NCBI GenBank assembly: GCA_002690875.1
Contig: NZGH01000056.1
Coordinates: 1,655 to 27,267, forward strand
DNA length: 25,613 nucleotides
Source: Rickettsiales bacterium
GTDB lineage: Bacteria; Pseudomonadota; Alphaproteobacteria; TMED127
Direction: 5' to 3'
Part shown: piece after piece, positions 14,887 to 22,398 of the stretch
Numbering within the stretch: the stretch's first letter is position 1
How the letters are laid out: every line of letters starts with the position of its first letter
Position numbers and translations under genes: made by a program
Notes under the pieces: generated by a model
The model's database searches: none
The model's input: the letters and a program-made list of their open reading frames with translations, nothing else
Told to the model about the DNA's origin: nothing

Positions 14887-15099
14887 ATGAAAAAAAAAGT
14901 TTTAGATATAACGGAGTTTGATTGCCCTATGACTTTCATTAAAGCTAAAGAATTCATTAAAAGTAACATTAATGATGAAAAAATAATTATTATAAAAGGC
15001 AAGACAAATCTTGAAAGATTAAAAAATACTTTAAAAAAAAATTTTCGTTTATCATCAAAAAAAATTAAAAAAGATATCTTTGAACTGAAGCTTAATTAA
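14887..15099 (+). CDS. TusA-family (SirA-like) small sulfur-carrier protein
   Basis: 70-residue protein starting at the internal ATG 14887; a longer reading from 14815 would add a hydrophobic segment that does not belong to the family and would use up most of the intergenic region. LDITEFDCPMTFIKAKEFI (5-23) is the TusA signature: the Cys-Pro pair C13-P14 is the sulfur-accepting site, followed by the amphipathic helix. The rest fits the small two-layer TusA fold. It may relay sulfur for tRNA thiolation or another pathway; none of the partner genes is here. The 3' end overlaps the convergent rimI end by 8 bases (15092-15099). Confidence 0.8.
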   Translation: MKKKVLDITEFDCPMTFIKAKEFIKSNINDEKIIIIKGKTNLERLKNTLKKNFRLSSKKIKKDIFELKLN

Positions 15100-15556
15100 A
15101 AATTTCTAATTCCATGACCTGAGCATCATTTCTTCCTGATTCGTTAAAGTAATAATCTTTTCTTACACCGGAATTTTTAAATTGATTTAAAATATAGAAT
15201 CTTTTAGCTGCTTCATTTTCTACATTTACCTCCAAAATAATTCTTTTGAGATTTTTCTCATGACAAAAGATTTTACATTCATTTAGAATTCTAGTTGCAA
15301 TACCCTTTCTTCTAAAGATTGGATCAACAAAAATTGAATAAATCTCAAATGCATCAAAAATTTTATTTCCAATGCAAAATCCTATAATTGATTTTTCTTT
15401 AAAACATAATTTGCCAAAATTACTCTGTTTAGTTATTAAATTTTTAAGATCATCAACCCTCCAAATATTATTCTCTAATTCCTTAAACTTTTTTTGAAAT
15501 AAATACAGAGCAGAACAGTTATTTTTTTTCAAATTTTTTAAAATAAAATCACTCAT
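15092..15556 (-). CDS. rimI: GNAT acetyltransferase, RimI-like (ribosomal protein S18 N-acetyltransferase)
   Basis: 154 residues from the ATG at 15556 (an upstream start at 15634 would add 26 residues taken from the tsaB 3' end). The acetyl-CoA loop reads FVDPIFRRKGIATRIL, with the Q/R-x-x-G-x-A motif as RRKGIA; LEVNVENEAAKRFYILNQF is the typical B-motif helix of RimI. The start overlaps the tsaB stop by 8 bases, and tsaB-rimI pairing is widespread. In other bacteria RimI acetylates the N-terminal alanine of S18; a different protein substrate is possible here. Confidence 0.88.
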   Translation of the reverse strand: MSDFILKNLKKNNCSALYLFQKKFKELENNIWRVDDLKNLITKQSNFGKLCFKEKSIIGFCIGNKIFDAFEIYSIFVDPIFRRKGIATRILNECKIFCHEKNLKRIILEVNVENEAAKRFYILNQFKNSGVRKDYYFNESGRNDAQVMELEIFN

Positions 15557-16178
15557 AGTATGTATTGTGATAAAATATTTCTTGATTATAATTTGAATAA
15601 CCATTGATAAAGCATTCAAATAAGTCTTTTGCATTAACAGAATAGAACTTAATATTCTTTTTAAAAAAAAAATTTATATCTTGATCATCTGTAATAAGGA
15701 AAATTTGATTATTTATTTTTATTTTTTTTTCAAAAAAAAACTCAACTCTACTCATTTTATCAATAAAGAGTTTTGATTTTTCTATTATTTTTCTTTTTTT
15801 AATCTGAAAATGCTTAAAAAAGAAATTTGTCCCCGATGACCTATATGTAACTACTACTTCACAGTCATTTTGAAGTTCTCTAATTAAATAAGGGAAGAAT
15901 GTTGATATAGAATGTATTTTGGCCTTATTACGTAATGTGAGTGCCTGACAAATTGATTTTATTGATCTTATTCCTGTAAAACTGCCAGGACCGTTAGCAA
16001 AAAGTATATATTTAAGATTATCTAATTCATTGTTTTTGTGAAACTTCATCAAAATGGAGAATAAACCTTCAATTTTTCCATTTTTAATTTTTTTTTCATG
16101 AAAAAGCTGTAGTTTTTTTCCCTCGGATAAGGCAACTGAAATTCTATGGCTTGAACAAAAAATTGATAATGCTAACAT
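15549..16178 (-). CDS. tsaB: tRNA threonylcarbamoyladenosine biosynthesis protein TsaB
   Basis: Non-catalytic ASKHA-fold partner of TsaD needed for t6A37 formation in tRNAs reading ANN codons. It has 209 residues. The family motif FANGPGSFTGIRSIKSICQAL (60-80) is intact. The opening LALSIFCSSHRISVAL matches the usual LALDTS---SVAL in shape but lacks the DTS letters, and the C-terminal half is very divergent and Lys/Phe-rich. No HxxxH metal site is seen, which excludes TsaD. The ATG at 16178 is only 15 bases from the divergent vanX-like start. Downstream rimI overlaps by 8 bases. Confidence 0.88.
   Translation of the reverse strand: MLALSIFCSSHRISVALSEGKKLQLFHEKKIKNGKIEGLFSILMKFHKNNELDNLKYILFANGPGSFTGIRSIKSICQALTLRNKAKIHSISTFFPYLIRELQNDCEVVVTYRSSGTNFFFKHFQIKKRKIIEKSKLFIDKMSRVEFFFEKKIKINNQIFLITDDQDINFFFKKNIKFYSVNAKDLFECFINGYSNYNQEIFYHNTYYE
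16151..16178 (+). promoter_or_regulatory. Candidate promoter for the vanX-like/deacetylase unit
   Basis: TTGAAC (16151-16156) and TAACAT (16173-16178) are separated by 16 bases; each matches the sigma-70 consensus at four of six positions. Transcription from it would start about 9 bases before the ATG at 16194. It lies within the first codons of the divergent tsaB. Weak evidence in AT-rich DNA. Confidence 0.25.
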
Positions 16179-16193
16179 AACTTAATCTTTAAA

Positions 16194-16733
16194 ATGAATC
16201 AAAATTTTATAAAAGTAAATCAAAATCAACTAGATGTTGATATTGACTTGAGGTACGCTTCCGCAAATAATTTTACAGGAAGTAAAATTTACTTTTCTGA
16301 ATCTTGTTTTATTCACAAAATAGCTTTTGAACATCTTTGCAAAGCTGTTGATATTGCAAAAAAAATTGGATTAAAACTAAAAATCTTTGACGCATACCGC
16401 CCAACATATGTTCAAAAAAAACTCTGGGAAACTCTTCCAGATCCAAACTTTATTTCTCCTCCCAAAAAAGGGTCTCCTCATTCAAGGGGTGTTGCTATTG
16501 ACCTCACTTTAATTAAAAACGGAAAAGAGCTTGATATGGGAACTGAGTTTGACGAGTTTAGTAAACTTTCTTATCATGGTAGTCTAGAAATTTCAAAAGT
16601 TGCCTACCAGAATAGATTAACTCTACTTGGAATAATGACTGACTCTGGTTGGGATTTTTACAGAAATGAATGGTGGCATTACCAACTTTTTAACTCTAAA
16701 ATTTACCAGGTTATTGACAACATTGAATCATGA
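16194..16733 (+). CDS. D-alanyl-D-alanine dipeptidase (VanX/DdpX-like, peptidase M15D)
   Basis: Zinc dipeptidase that splits D-Ala-D-Ala, 179 residues. All active-site elements are seen: DAYRP with R69, the zinc ligands H96 and D103 in SPHSRGVAIDLTL, catalytic E159 and zinc ligand H162 in NEWWHYQLF. The N-terminal VDIDLRYASANNFTG (15-29) is the family substrate-side motif. No signal peptide is seen, so it is probably cytosolic and would recycle D-Ala-D-Ala, or act on another D-amino-acid dipeptide. There are no vanH, vanA, vanS or vanR genes nearby, so glycopeptide resistance is not indicated. Its stop overlaps the next start as ATGA. Confidence 0.93.
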   Translation: MNQNFIKVNQNQLDVDIDLRYASANNFTGSKIYFSESCFIHKIAFEHLCKAVDIAKKIGLKLKIFDAYRPTYVQKKLWETLPDPNFISPPKKGSPHSRGVAIDLTLIKNGKELDMGTEFDEFSKLSYHGSLEISKVAYQNRLTLLGIMTDSGWDFYRNEWWHYQLFNSKIYQVIDNIES

Positions 16734-17740
16734 AAGCTCTTTTTTTTTTATTTGTCTATTTCTTTTTAAATACAGGTTTTACCAGCGAGAAATCAGCTAT
16801 AGTTTTAATGTATCATAGATTTGAAGATCAGAGGTTTCCTTCAACAAGTATTTCATCAAAAAATTTTCAAGACCAGATTAAATATCTTAAAAAAAATGAT
16901 TTTAATATTCTTCCTATTTCAGACTTGGTACTTTTTTTTAAAAAAAACTATGAAATTCCTAACAAATCAGTTTTTATTACTATTGATGACGGATATAAAA
17001 GTTTTTATGAGCATGCTTTTCCAATTTTAAAAAAGCATAAAATTCCTTTCTCTCTTTTTCTGTCTACAAAATTTGTTTCAAATGAAAAAAAAAGTGATTT
17101 TATGAGCTGGAGAATGATAAAGGAACTTTCGAAAAATAATGGAGAAATTCTTAATCATACTAACAGCCATCCAAAACTTTTAGAACTGCCGATTAATGAG
17201 ATTGAAGAAGAGTTTGATTTAGCTGAAAAAAAAATATTATCTAAGATAGGAAGACTTAAAAGAGTCGTTTCCTATCCTTACGGGGAATCAAGTCCTGAGA
17301 TTCAAGAATTAATCGCAAAGATGGACTACGATATTGGTTTTTCTCAGCATTCAAGCCCAATCCATATAAATGAAAATAAACTTGCGCTTCCTCGATTTGC
17401 AATAAACGACGAATTTGGGGATATGAAAAGATTTATTCAAATTGTAAACTCAAAAGCATTGATAACATCTGAATTAAAGATTTTGAAAAATGGCTCAAAT
17501 TTGGAAAAATTTCAAATTTTTTTTAGTACAAATAAAGCTGAAAACGCTGTTAACTGTTACATAAATAATAATGCAGAACTTAAAAAAAAAGTTATTAACA
17601 AAAAAATTATAAATTTAAAAATTTCTAATCTTAAAAAAAATAGAAGATATAGACTAAACTGTACTTATTTTGACGAAAAAAGAAATCTATTTTGGTATGG
17701 AAAAATGATAAAAGTTACTCCAGAATCTATAATATTCTAA
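16730..17740 (+). CDS. Secreted polysaccharide deacetylase (NodB domain, CE4)
   Basis: Metal-dependent deacetylase of N-acetylated sugar polymers, 336 residues. A signal peptide covers about 1-18 (MKALFFLFVYFFLNTGFTS). NodB motifs: TIDDG (84-88; D86 catalytic base, D87 metal ligand), H143 and H147 in NHTNSHPK (H-x3-H), and SYPYGE (181-186). The NodB domain ends near 235. The last 100 residues are a lysine/asparagine-rich, beta-like segment I do not recognise. Expected in the periplasm or outside the cell; the substrate could be peptidoglycan or an exopolysaccharide. It overlaps the vanX-like gene by 4 bases, so the two are co-translated. It ends 17 bases from the convergent Bax-like gene. Confidence 0.92.
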   Translation: MKALFFLFVYFFLNTGFTSEKSAIVLMYHRFEDQRFPSTSISSKNFQDQIKYLKKNDFNILPISDLVLFFKKNYEIPNKSVFITIDDGYKSFYEHAFPILKKHKIPFSLFLSTKFVSNEKKSDFMSWRMIKELSKNNGEILNHTNSHPKLLELPINEIEEEFDLAEKKILSKIGRLKRVVSYPYGESSPEIQELIAKMDYDIGFSQHSSPIHINENKLALPRFAINDEFGDMKRFIQIVNSKALITSELKILKNGSNLEKFQIFFSTNKAENAVNCYINNNAELKKKVINKKIINLKISNLKKNRRYRLNCTYFDEKRNLFWYGKMIKVTPESIIF

Positions 17741-17757
17741 TATAAAGAAATTACTTA

Positions 17758-18708
17758 TTAATTTAAAGCATTTCCCTTGTCATATTTTTGGAAATTATTT
17801 GAGCTCATTATTTCTTTGACGTCCTTTATATAAAACTCTCTTCTTTCAGAATAATCTTTTAAAAAGTTTACGAGTTTATAACCAGAAAGGCTTTCGCCGC
17901 TCATTCTAAGTTTTTTTCTCTCCTCTCTAAAGTCCACATAGGCAAGATGAGTATTGATATTCTTTAGGTAGGACCTAACTGATTCAGACAAGTTAGAAAA
18001 CTTTTTAATGAAAAATTCATCATTTTTATTTCTGTCTTTTGGTCTTAAACCTTTAGATTCATCAAAAGTATATTGCCCAAAAACTGCATTTCCTTCCCTT
18101 GAGTAACGAGATGTTCCCCATCCGCTTTCAATTGCTGCTTGTGCTAGTGCCAGAGAAATAGGGATTATATCAACACGTACCAAAAGGTTTCCGAGGTTAG
18201 AGTCACTTGACCCATACTTTTCACTCAACTCAAATAGCCATTGTGGCCAAAAATCTCTTGAAAAATTTTCACCATCTGATTCTCTCCACCAATCAAGTAT
18301 TTTTTTTCTGTCATTTAGAATCTGTAAGTTCTCAGAATAGATTATAGGAATAAGAGTATTTATGAATAATCTTTTTCTTTCTATGATGGGCTGAATATCC
18401 ATAAAATCTCTAGGTAATGAAGAAAAGATAACCAAGTTTGCTGATTGATTATTAAAAAGATTATCAACTGAGAATTGATATTTATTAAAAATCTCGATCA
18501 TCTCACTAGACTCAGAGATATAATCAACTGTTACATCAGAGGGATTTGTTTCAAAAATTTTTGAATTCCTTATTGTGTAATTTACTGATAAACCTTTAGG
18601 ATCTTTTTTTTTAGAAAAGCTATTGTAAAAACCCACAGCTATATTAATCAAAAGTAAAGAGATCAGAAAAATCCCTAAATTTTTGTAAGTAATATTAGAT
18701 TCTTGCAT
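17758..18708 (-). CDS. Bax-like glucosaminidase (GH73-type)
   Basis: Membrane-anchored protein of 316 residues with a single N-terminal helix (about 10-28) and a glucosaminidase domain (about 175-310). LALAQAAIESGWGTSRYSREGNAVFGQYTF (186-215) is the family core; E194 is the predicted catalytic acid. The later segment FLKDYSERREFYIKDVKEIM matches the Bax C-terminus. It probably cleaves N-acetylglucosaminyl bonds of peptidoglycan in the periplasm. The start shares one base with the nifU stop. The 17-base convergent gap to the deacetylase shows no terminator hairpin. Confidence 0.9.
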   Translation of the reverse strand: MQESNITYKNLGIFLISLLLINIAVGFYNSFSKKKDPKGLSVNYTIRNSKIFETNPSDVTVDYISESSEMIEIFNKYQFSVDNLFNNQSANLVIFSSLPRDFMDIQPIIERKRLFINTLIPIIYSENLQILNDRKKILDWWRESDGENFSRDFWPQWLFELSEKYGSSDSNLGNLLVRVDIIPISLALAQAAIESGWGTSRYSREGNAVFGQYTFDESKGLRPKDRNKNDEFFIKKFSNLSESVRSYLKNINTHLAYVDFREERKKLRMSGESLSGYKLVNFLKDYSERREFYIKDVKEIMSSNNFQKYDKGNALN

Positions 18709-19271
18709 TAACTTTGATTTACTGCTTCAACTGATACAATTTCTGGGATGTAATATTTAAGCATATTCTCAATTCCAGATTTAAGTGTTATTGTAGAACT
18801 TGGGCATCCAGCACATGCACCTCGCAACTCCAGGTATACTATTCCTTCATCAAATTTTACAAAACTTATATCACCTCCATCTTGAGCAACGGCAGGTTTT
18901 ATTCTTTCTTCAAGAAGTTCATTTATTTGCTTAACGATATCTAAGTCTTTTTTATTATAATTTTCTTTAATTTTTTTTTTGTTACTTTGGCTTTCAACTT
19001 TTTTTCCAGATGACAAAAAATCGTGAATTTTGGAAAGTATGGCAGGTTTAAGTGATTCCCAATTGACTTCGTCTGATTTAGTAATTGTTATGAAGTCTTT
19101 GCCAATAAAAACACCGTTTACGTTTTCATCCTCAAATAGCATGTTTGCTAGGCTATTTGATTTAGCAGACTTTTTTGATTTAAACTCTTGGGTTCCACTT
19201 TCAAGTAAAATCTTTCCGGGAATAAATTTAAGCGTTGATGGGTTAGGGGTCTCTTCGGTTTGAATAAACAT
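18708..19271 (-). CDS. NifU/Nfu-type iron-sulfur cluster carrier
   Basis: Delivers Fe-S clusters to target proteins. I start it at the ATG 19271, giving 187 residues and the normal opening MFIQTEETPNPSTLKFIPG; a TTG three codons earlier is less likely. An N-terminal Nfu_N domain (2-88), a lysine-rich linker (about 90-108) and a C-terminal NifU domain (about 113-183) are seen. The cluster site is C153-x2-C156 in RGACAGCPSS, and the preceding AVAQDGGDI is conserved. Within this window MiaB would be a likely Fe-S client. It lies between the stress protein (18-base gap) and the Bax-like gene. Confidence 0.95.
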   Translation of the reverse strand: MFIQTEETPNPSTLKFIPGKILLESGTQEFKSKKSAKSNSLANMLFEDENVNGVFIGKDFITITKSDEVNWESLKPAILSKIHDFLSSGKKVESQSNKKKIKENYNKKDLDIVKQINELLEERIKPAVAQDGGDISFVKFDEGIVYLELRGACAGCPSSTITLKSGIENMLKYYIPEIVSVEAVNQS

Positions 19272-19289
19272 ATAATACAAATAATTAAT

Positions 19290-19751
19290 TCATGACAATT
19301 TGTCAATTTCTTCTTCTTTTAAGTTGGATGGTATTATAGTTAATGGCACCTTTAGTTTAGACCTCTGCTTTCCTGTGAATGCACTAATCAAGCTATCTGA
19401 ACCAGAACTACTTGAAGCTAAAACAAAGTTTGAGATGAATTTATTGTCTGATAAAAAGTTTATTATACATTCAACCCTGTCACCTTTCATTAAAAACTTT
19501 TTGGGTTTTTTATCAGTAAATTGAAGAATGAAGTTTTCGTACTCTTTTATTTTTGACTCTGCCTGTTCTCTAGACTCAGCTTCTGCTATATCCTCAACTG
19601 CCTTCCAATGACTAAACTCTAAAGTATCAAAAGTGTACAAGATCGCTACCCTTCCGTTACTTCTTGCACTTCTTTGTGCTGCATACCTAAGTGCATCATA
19701 CATTTCAGGTGTATCATCTAAAATTACTAAAAAAGTTAGTTCCTTACTCAT
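19290..19751 (-). CDS. Universal stress protein family (UspA-like)
   Basis: 153-residue single Usp domain. The first strand and helix FLVILDDTPEMYDALRYAAQRSA (7-29) and the C-terminal LASSSSGSDSLISAFTGK followed by VPLTIIP match the Usp group found next to nifU and trpS in alphaproteobacteria. The classical ATP-binding G-x2-G-x9-G(S/T) loop is not clear, so nucleotide binding is uncertain. Function unknown beyond the family name. ATG start; 4 bases after the Alph_Pro_TM gene. Confidence 0.87.
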   Translation of the reverse strand: MSKELTFLVILDDTPEMYDALRYAAQRSARSNGRVAILYTFDTLEFSHWKAVEDIAEAESREQAESKIKEYENFILQFTDKKPKKFLMKGDRVECIINFLSDNKFISNFVLASSSSGSDSLISAFTGKQRSKLKVPLTIIPSNLKEEEIDKLS

Positions 19752-19755
19752 AATG

Positions 19756-20475
19756 CTAGTTTTTTTTAAAGATTAACCCTGCTGTTATGCCCAAACCAAT
19801 TGCAATAATAGCAGAAAAAACACCGTATAGGAACGAGAATTTATGAGCAAACTCAAATACAAATGAACTAACTCCAGGTTTTTCTATAAACACCTCGATC
19901 TTTTTTGTTTCAAACTTACTTCCTTGGTCCATCAGATTCATTGAAACTAGATATTTTCCAGCTGGCGAGTTTTTTGGAAGCTTAACCGGAATTTTAAAAA
20001 AAACAGGTATACCTTCACTCAATAATTCAAATGATTCATTTTTTATTGAAAATAAATCAATTGACATTTTTTTATCAATTAATTCTTTTTTAAGATTGTC
20101 ATCATCTTTTCCAATTAACTTAATATTATCAACCAAATCTTTTTTAACGTGAAAATCAATATCATTATTTTTAATATTTGTGTAATAATGAAACAAGCTA
20201 GGATAACTAAATTCACCTGTTTTATTCCATGTCCACATTCCAAAAACTTTTTTCTTTTTTTGTAAAACTACTTTTTGATTTGGACCTGTAATCTTTAGAA
20301 CAAGGTTTTTAGGTGAATCAGAAAACCCATAAATTGTAAAATTGGTTTTTTTTGAATCACCAGATATTGAAACCTTTTGATGTGATACATCAAAAATTAA
20401 AATATTTGATTTAACTTCGAAGGAACGAAGAAAAAAAAGAAATAAGAAAATAATTTTTATAAAATTAAAAAGCAT
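19756..20475 (-). CDS. Alph_Pro_TM family membrane-anchored protein (TIGR02186-like)
   Basis: 239 residues: a signal peptide or first helix (about 4-22), a beta-rich periplasmic part (about 24-205), and a C-terminal helix (about 214-236, FSFLYGVFSAIIAIGLGITAGLIF). Conserved-looking blocks are VSISGDSKKTNFTIYG, KITGPNQKVVLQKK and FGMWTWNK. This matches the putative transmembrane family that accompanies TauE/SafE permeases in alphaproteobacteria; no activity is known. It overlaps the permease gene by 11 bases, so I infer that the two products work together, perhaps as a periplasmic partner of the transporter. Confidence 0.82.
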   Translation of the reverse strand: MLFNFIKIIFLFLFFLRSFEVKSNILIFDVSHQKVSISGDSKKTNFTIYGFSDSPKNLVLKITGPNQKVVLQKKKKVFGMWTWNKTGEFSYPSLFHYYTNIKNNDIDFHVKKDLVDNIKLIGKDDDNLKKELIDKKMSIDLFSIKNESFELLSEGIPVFFKIPVKLPKNSPAGKYLVSMNLMDQGSKFETKKIEVFIEKPGVSSFVFEFAHKFSFLYGVFSAIIAIGLGITAGLIFKKN

Positions 20476-21382
20476 CTTGAATAATTATTCTAGAATTCAT
20501 TGGAGGCTCATTTATTAGTTCCAAGCCCATTTTTATACAAACAATAATAACAATTACAGCTAAAACTACCCTTATTTGTTCTCCTTTAAATTTTGATGTG
20601 TATTTTGACCCGTATTGTGCACCAATGACTCCTCCAATTAGTAAAAAAACCGCAAGTATTAAGTCTACTGACAAGTTATATGTAGCTTGAAGAATTGAAA
20701 CATTTAATGTTACAAAAACAATCTGAAACAAAGATGTTCCAATTGCAGAAACTGTGCCCATTCTAAATAAATAAATCATTGCTGGAACCATTACGAACCC
20801 TCCACCAACTCCCATTAATGAAGCTAAGAAGCCGGTAAATGAACCTACAATTACAGGTAGTAAAACTGACATATAAATTCCTGACTGTCTGAATCTTAAT
20901 TTGAAGGGAAGATAGTCTAAAAAATTTCTTTTTTTTTTATGTTTTTTTTTAATAACATTAGGTTGCTTAATTAATGAAAAAATACTTTCAATAAACATCA
21001 AAACACCAATTACGAGTAAAAAAATTACATAAAGGATGTTAATAATCAGATCTATATTTCCAGATTCTTTAAGAAAATTAAAAATCATAATTCCAAAAGT
21101 GGAGCCAAATATTCCGCCTATTAACAAGAAGCTTCCAATTTCATAATCAATATTTTTCTTCCTTCCATGAGCAATTGCTCCAGAAACTGAAGAACCTAGG
21201 ATTTGAACTGATTCTGTTCCAACAGCTGTAGAAGGGGGAATTCCCATAAAAATTAGCAATGGAGTCATTAAAAATCCACCTCCAACTCCAAAAAGACCAG
21301 ACATAAAACCAACAATAAAACCAAAAAATAATATTATTAGTAAATTTATTTCTATCTCAGCAATGGGTAAATAAAATGTCAT
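20465..21382 (-). CDS. TauE/SafE (TSUP) family sulfur-compound permease
   Basis: Inner-membrane permease of 305 residues with about eight helices and two homologous halves, each with the family glycine motif: GFMSGLFGVGGGFLMTPLLI (25-44) and GFLASLMGVGGGFVMVPAMI in the second half, followed by AVGTESVQI and AIGTSLFQI respectively. Members export or import sulfite, sulfonates, taurine or related anions; the substrate cannot be read from the sequence. It overlaps trpS by four bases (ATGA) and the Alph_Pro_TM gene by eleven. A basic cytoplasmic loop (KKKHKKKRN) separates the halves. Confidence 0.93.
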   Translation of the reverse strand: MTFYLPIAEIEINLLIILFFGFIVGFMSGLFGVGGGFLMTPLLIFMGIPPSTAVGTESVQILGSSVSGAIAHGRKKNIDYEIGSFLLIGGIFGSTFGIMIFNFLKESGNIDLIINILYVIFLLVIGVLMFIESIFSLIKQPNVIKKKHKKKRNFLDYLPFKLRFRQSGIYMSVLLPVIVGSFTGFLASLMGVGGGFVMVPAMIYLFRMGTVSAIGTSLFQIVFVTLNVSILQATYNLSVDLILAVFLLIGGVIGAQYGSKYTSKFKGEQIRVVLAVIVIIVCIKMGLELINEPPMNSRIIIQDAF

Positions 21383-22398
21383 AAGTCATAAAAATTAATT
21401 AATTTTTTTATTTCTCGAATATTATTATTTGCAATTTCTCTCGCTTCTTCAGCACCTTCTTTTAGCAAATTCTCTAAGTAAGATTTGTCAGATAATAGTT
21501 TTTTCATTTCTAATGAAACTTTCGAGATCTCATTATTTATGATCTCAAACAAATCCTCTTTAAATTTTTTGAAATCCTTACCTGAGTACTCTCGAATAAT
21601 TTCATCCATACTCATTTCACTCATCGAACAGAAAATATTTAATAGATTGTTTATTTCTGGTCTTGATTCCAAGTTTTCCTTGTTGTTAGGAAAAGGAAGA
21701 GAGTCTGTTTTTGCTTTTTGAATTTTTTTTCTTATATCATCAGTATCATCGGTCATATTAATTCTAGAATAATCAGAAGGGTCAGACTTACTCATTTTTT
21801 TTGTGCCATCTTTAAGGCTCATTACTCTTGTAGCTAACCCCATTATCAAGGGCTCTGGAATAGGAAAAAAATCGTTATCATGAAACCTATTAAAACTTTG
21901 TGCAATATCTCTTGAAAGTTCTAAATGTTGCTTTTGATCCTCACCCACAGGTACGTATTCAGATTTATACAATAAAATATCAGCCGCCATTAAAACTGGA
22001 TACGAATATAAACCCAAAGGTGCTTTTTCTTTATTTTTACCAGCCTTATCTTTAAACTGAGTCATTCTATTTAACCATCCAATTGGAGTATGACAACTTA
22101 ATATCCAGGCTAATTCAGAATGACCTGAAACGTTGGATTGAATAAAAATCTTACTTTTTTTTGGATCAATACCAGAAGAAATATAGGCAGCTGCTACTTC
22201 TAATGTATTTTCTTTTAACTTAAATCTATTCTCTGCAACCGTTATGGCATGCAGATCTACTATACAAAAAATGCAGGATTTTTCTTTTTGCAGATTAACC
22301 CAGTTCTTAATTGCCCCTAAATAATTACCAAGATGTAAATTACCTGTGGGCTGAACCCCAGAAAATACCAAATCTTTATCTAATTTTTTTTCCACCAT
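21379..22398 (-). CDS. trpS: Tryptophanyl-tRNA synthetase
   Basis: Class I synthetase that charges tRNA-Trp, 339 residues. GVQPTGNLHLGNYLGAI (14-30) carries the HIGH-type motif as HLGN, and KKMSKSDPSDYSRI (200-213) carries KMSKS. Other conserved parts are SCHTPIGWLNRMTQFKDK (101-118), YPVLMAADILLY (133-144) and VPVGEDQKQHLELSRDIA (149-166). It overlaps the murJ end by 19 bases and the permease start by 4, both in other frames. glnD-murJ-trpS is a standard alphaproteobacterial order. Confidence 0.98.
   Translation of the reverse strand: MVEKKLDKDLVFSGVQPTGNLHLGNYLGAIKNWVNLQKEKSCIFCIVDLHAITVAENRFKLKENTLEVAAAYISSGIDPKKSKIFIQSNVSGHSELAWILSCHTPIGWLNRMTQFKDKAGKNKEKAPLGLYSYPVLMAADILLYKSEYVPVGEDQKQHLELSRDIAQSFNRFHDNDFFPIPEPLIMGLATRVMSLKDGTKKMSKSDPSDYSRINMTDDTDDIRKKIQKAKTDSLPFPNNKENLESRPEINNLLNIFCSMSEMSMDEIIREYSGKDFKKFKEDLFEIINNEISKVSLEMKKLLSDKSYLENLLKEGAEEAREIANNNIREIKKLINFYDL

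Noticed and set aside
15557..15634. Longer RimI start at 15634
   Set aside because: The extra 26 residues derive from the tsaB 3' end in another frame and lack GNAT similarity; the ATG at 15556 is preferred.
16194..16733. Glycopeptide-resistance operon
   Set aside because: The dipeptidase resembles VanX, but no ligase, dehydrogenase or VanR/VanS pair is nearby; a D-Ala-D-Ala recycling role is simpler.
17741..17757. Bidirectional terminator between the convergent deacetylase and Bax-like genes
   Set aside because: The 17-base gap contains no inverted repeat and no clear T-run.
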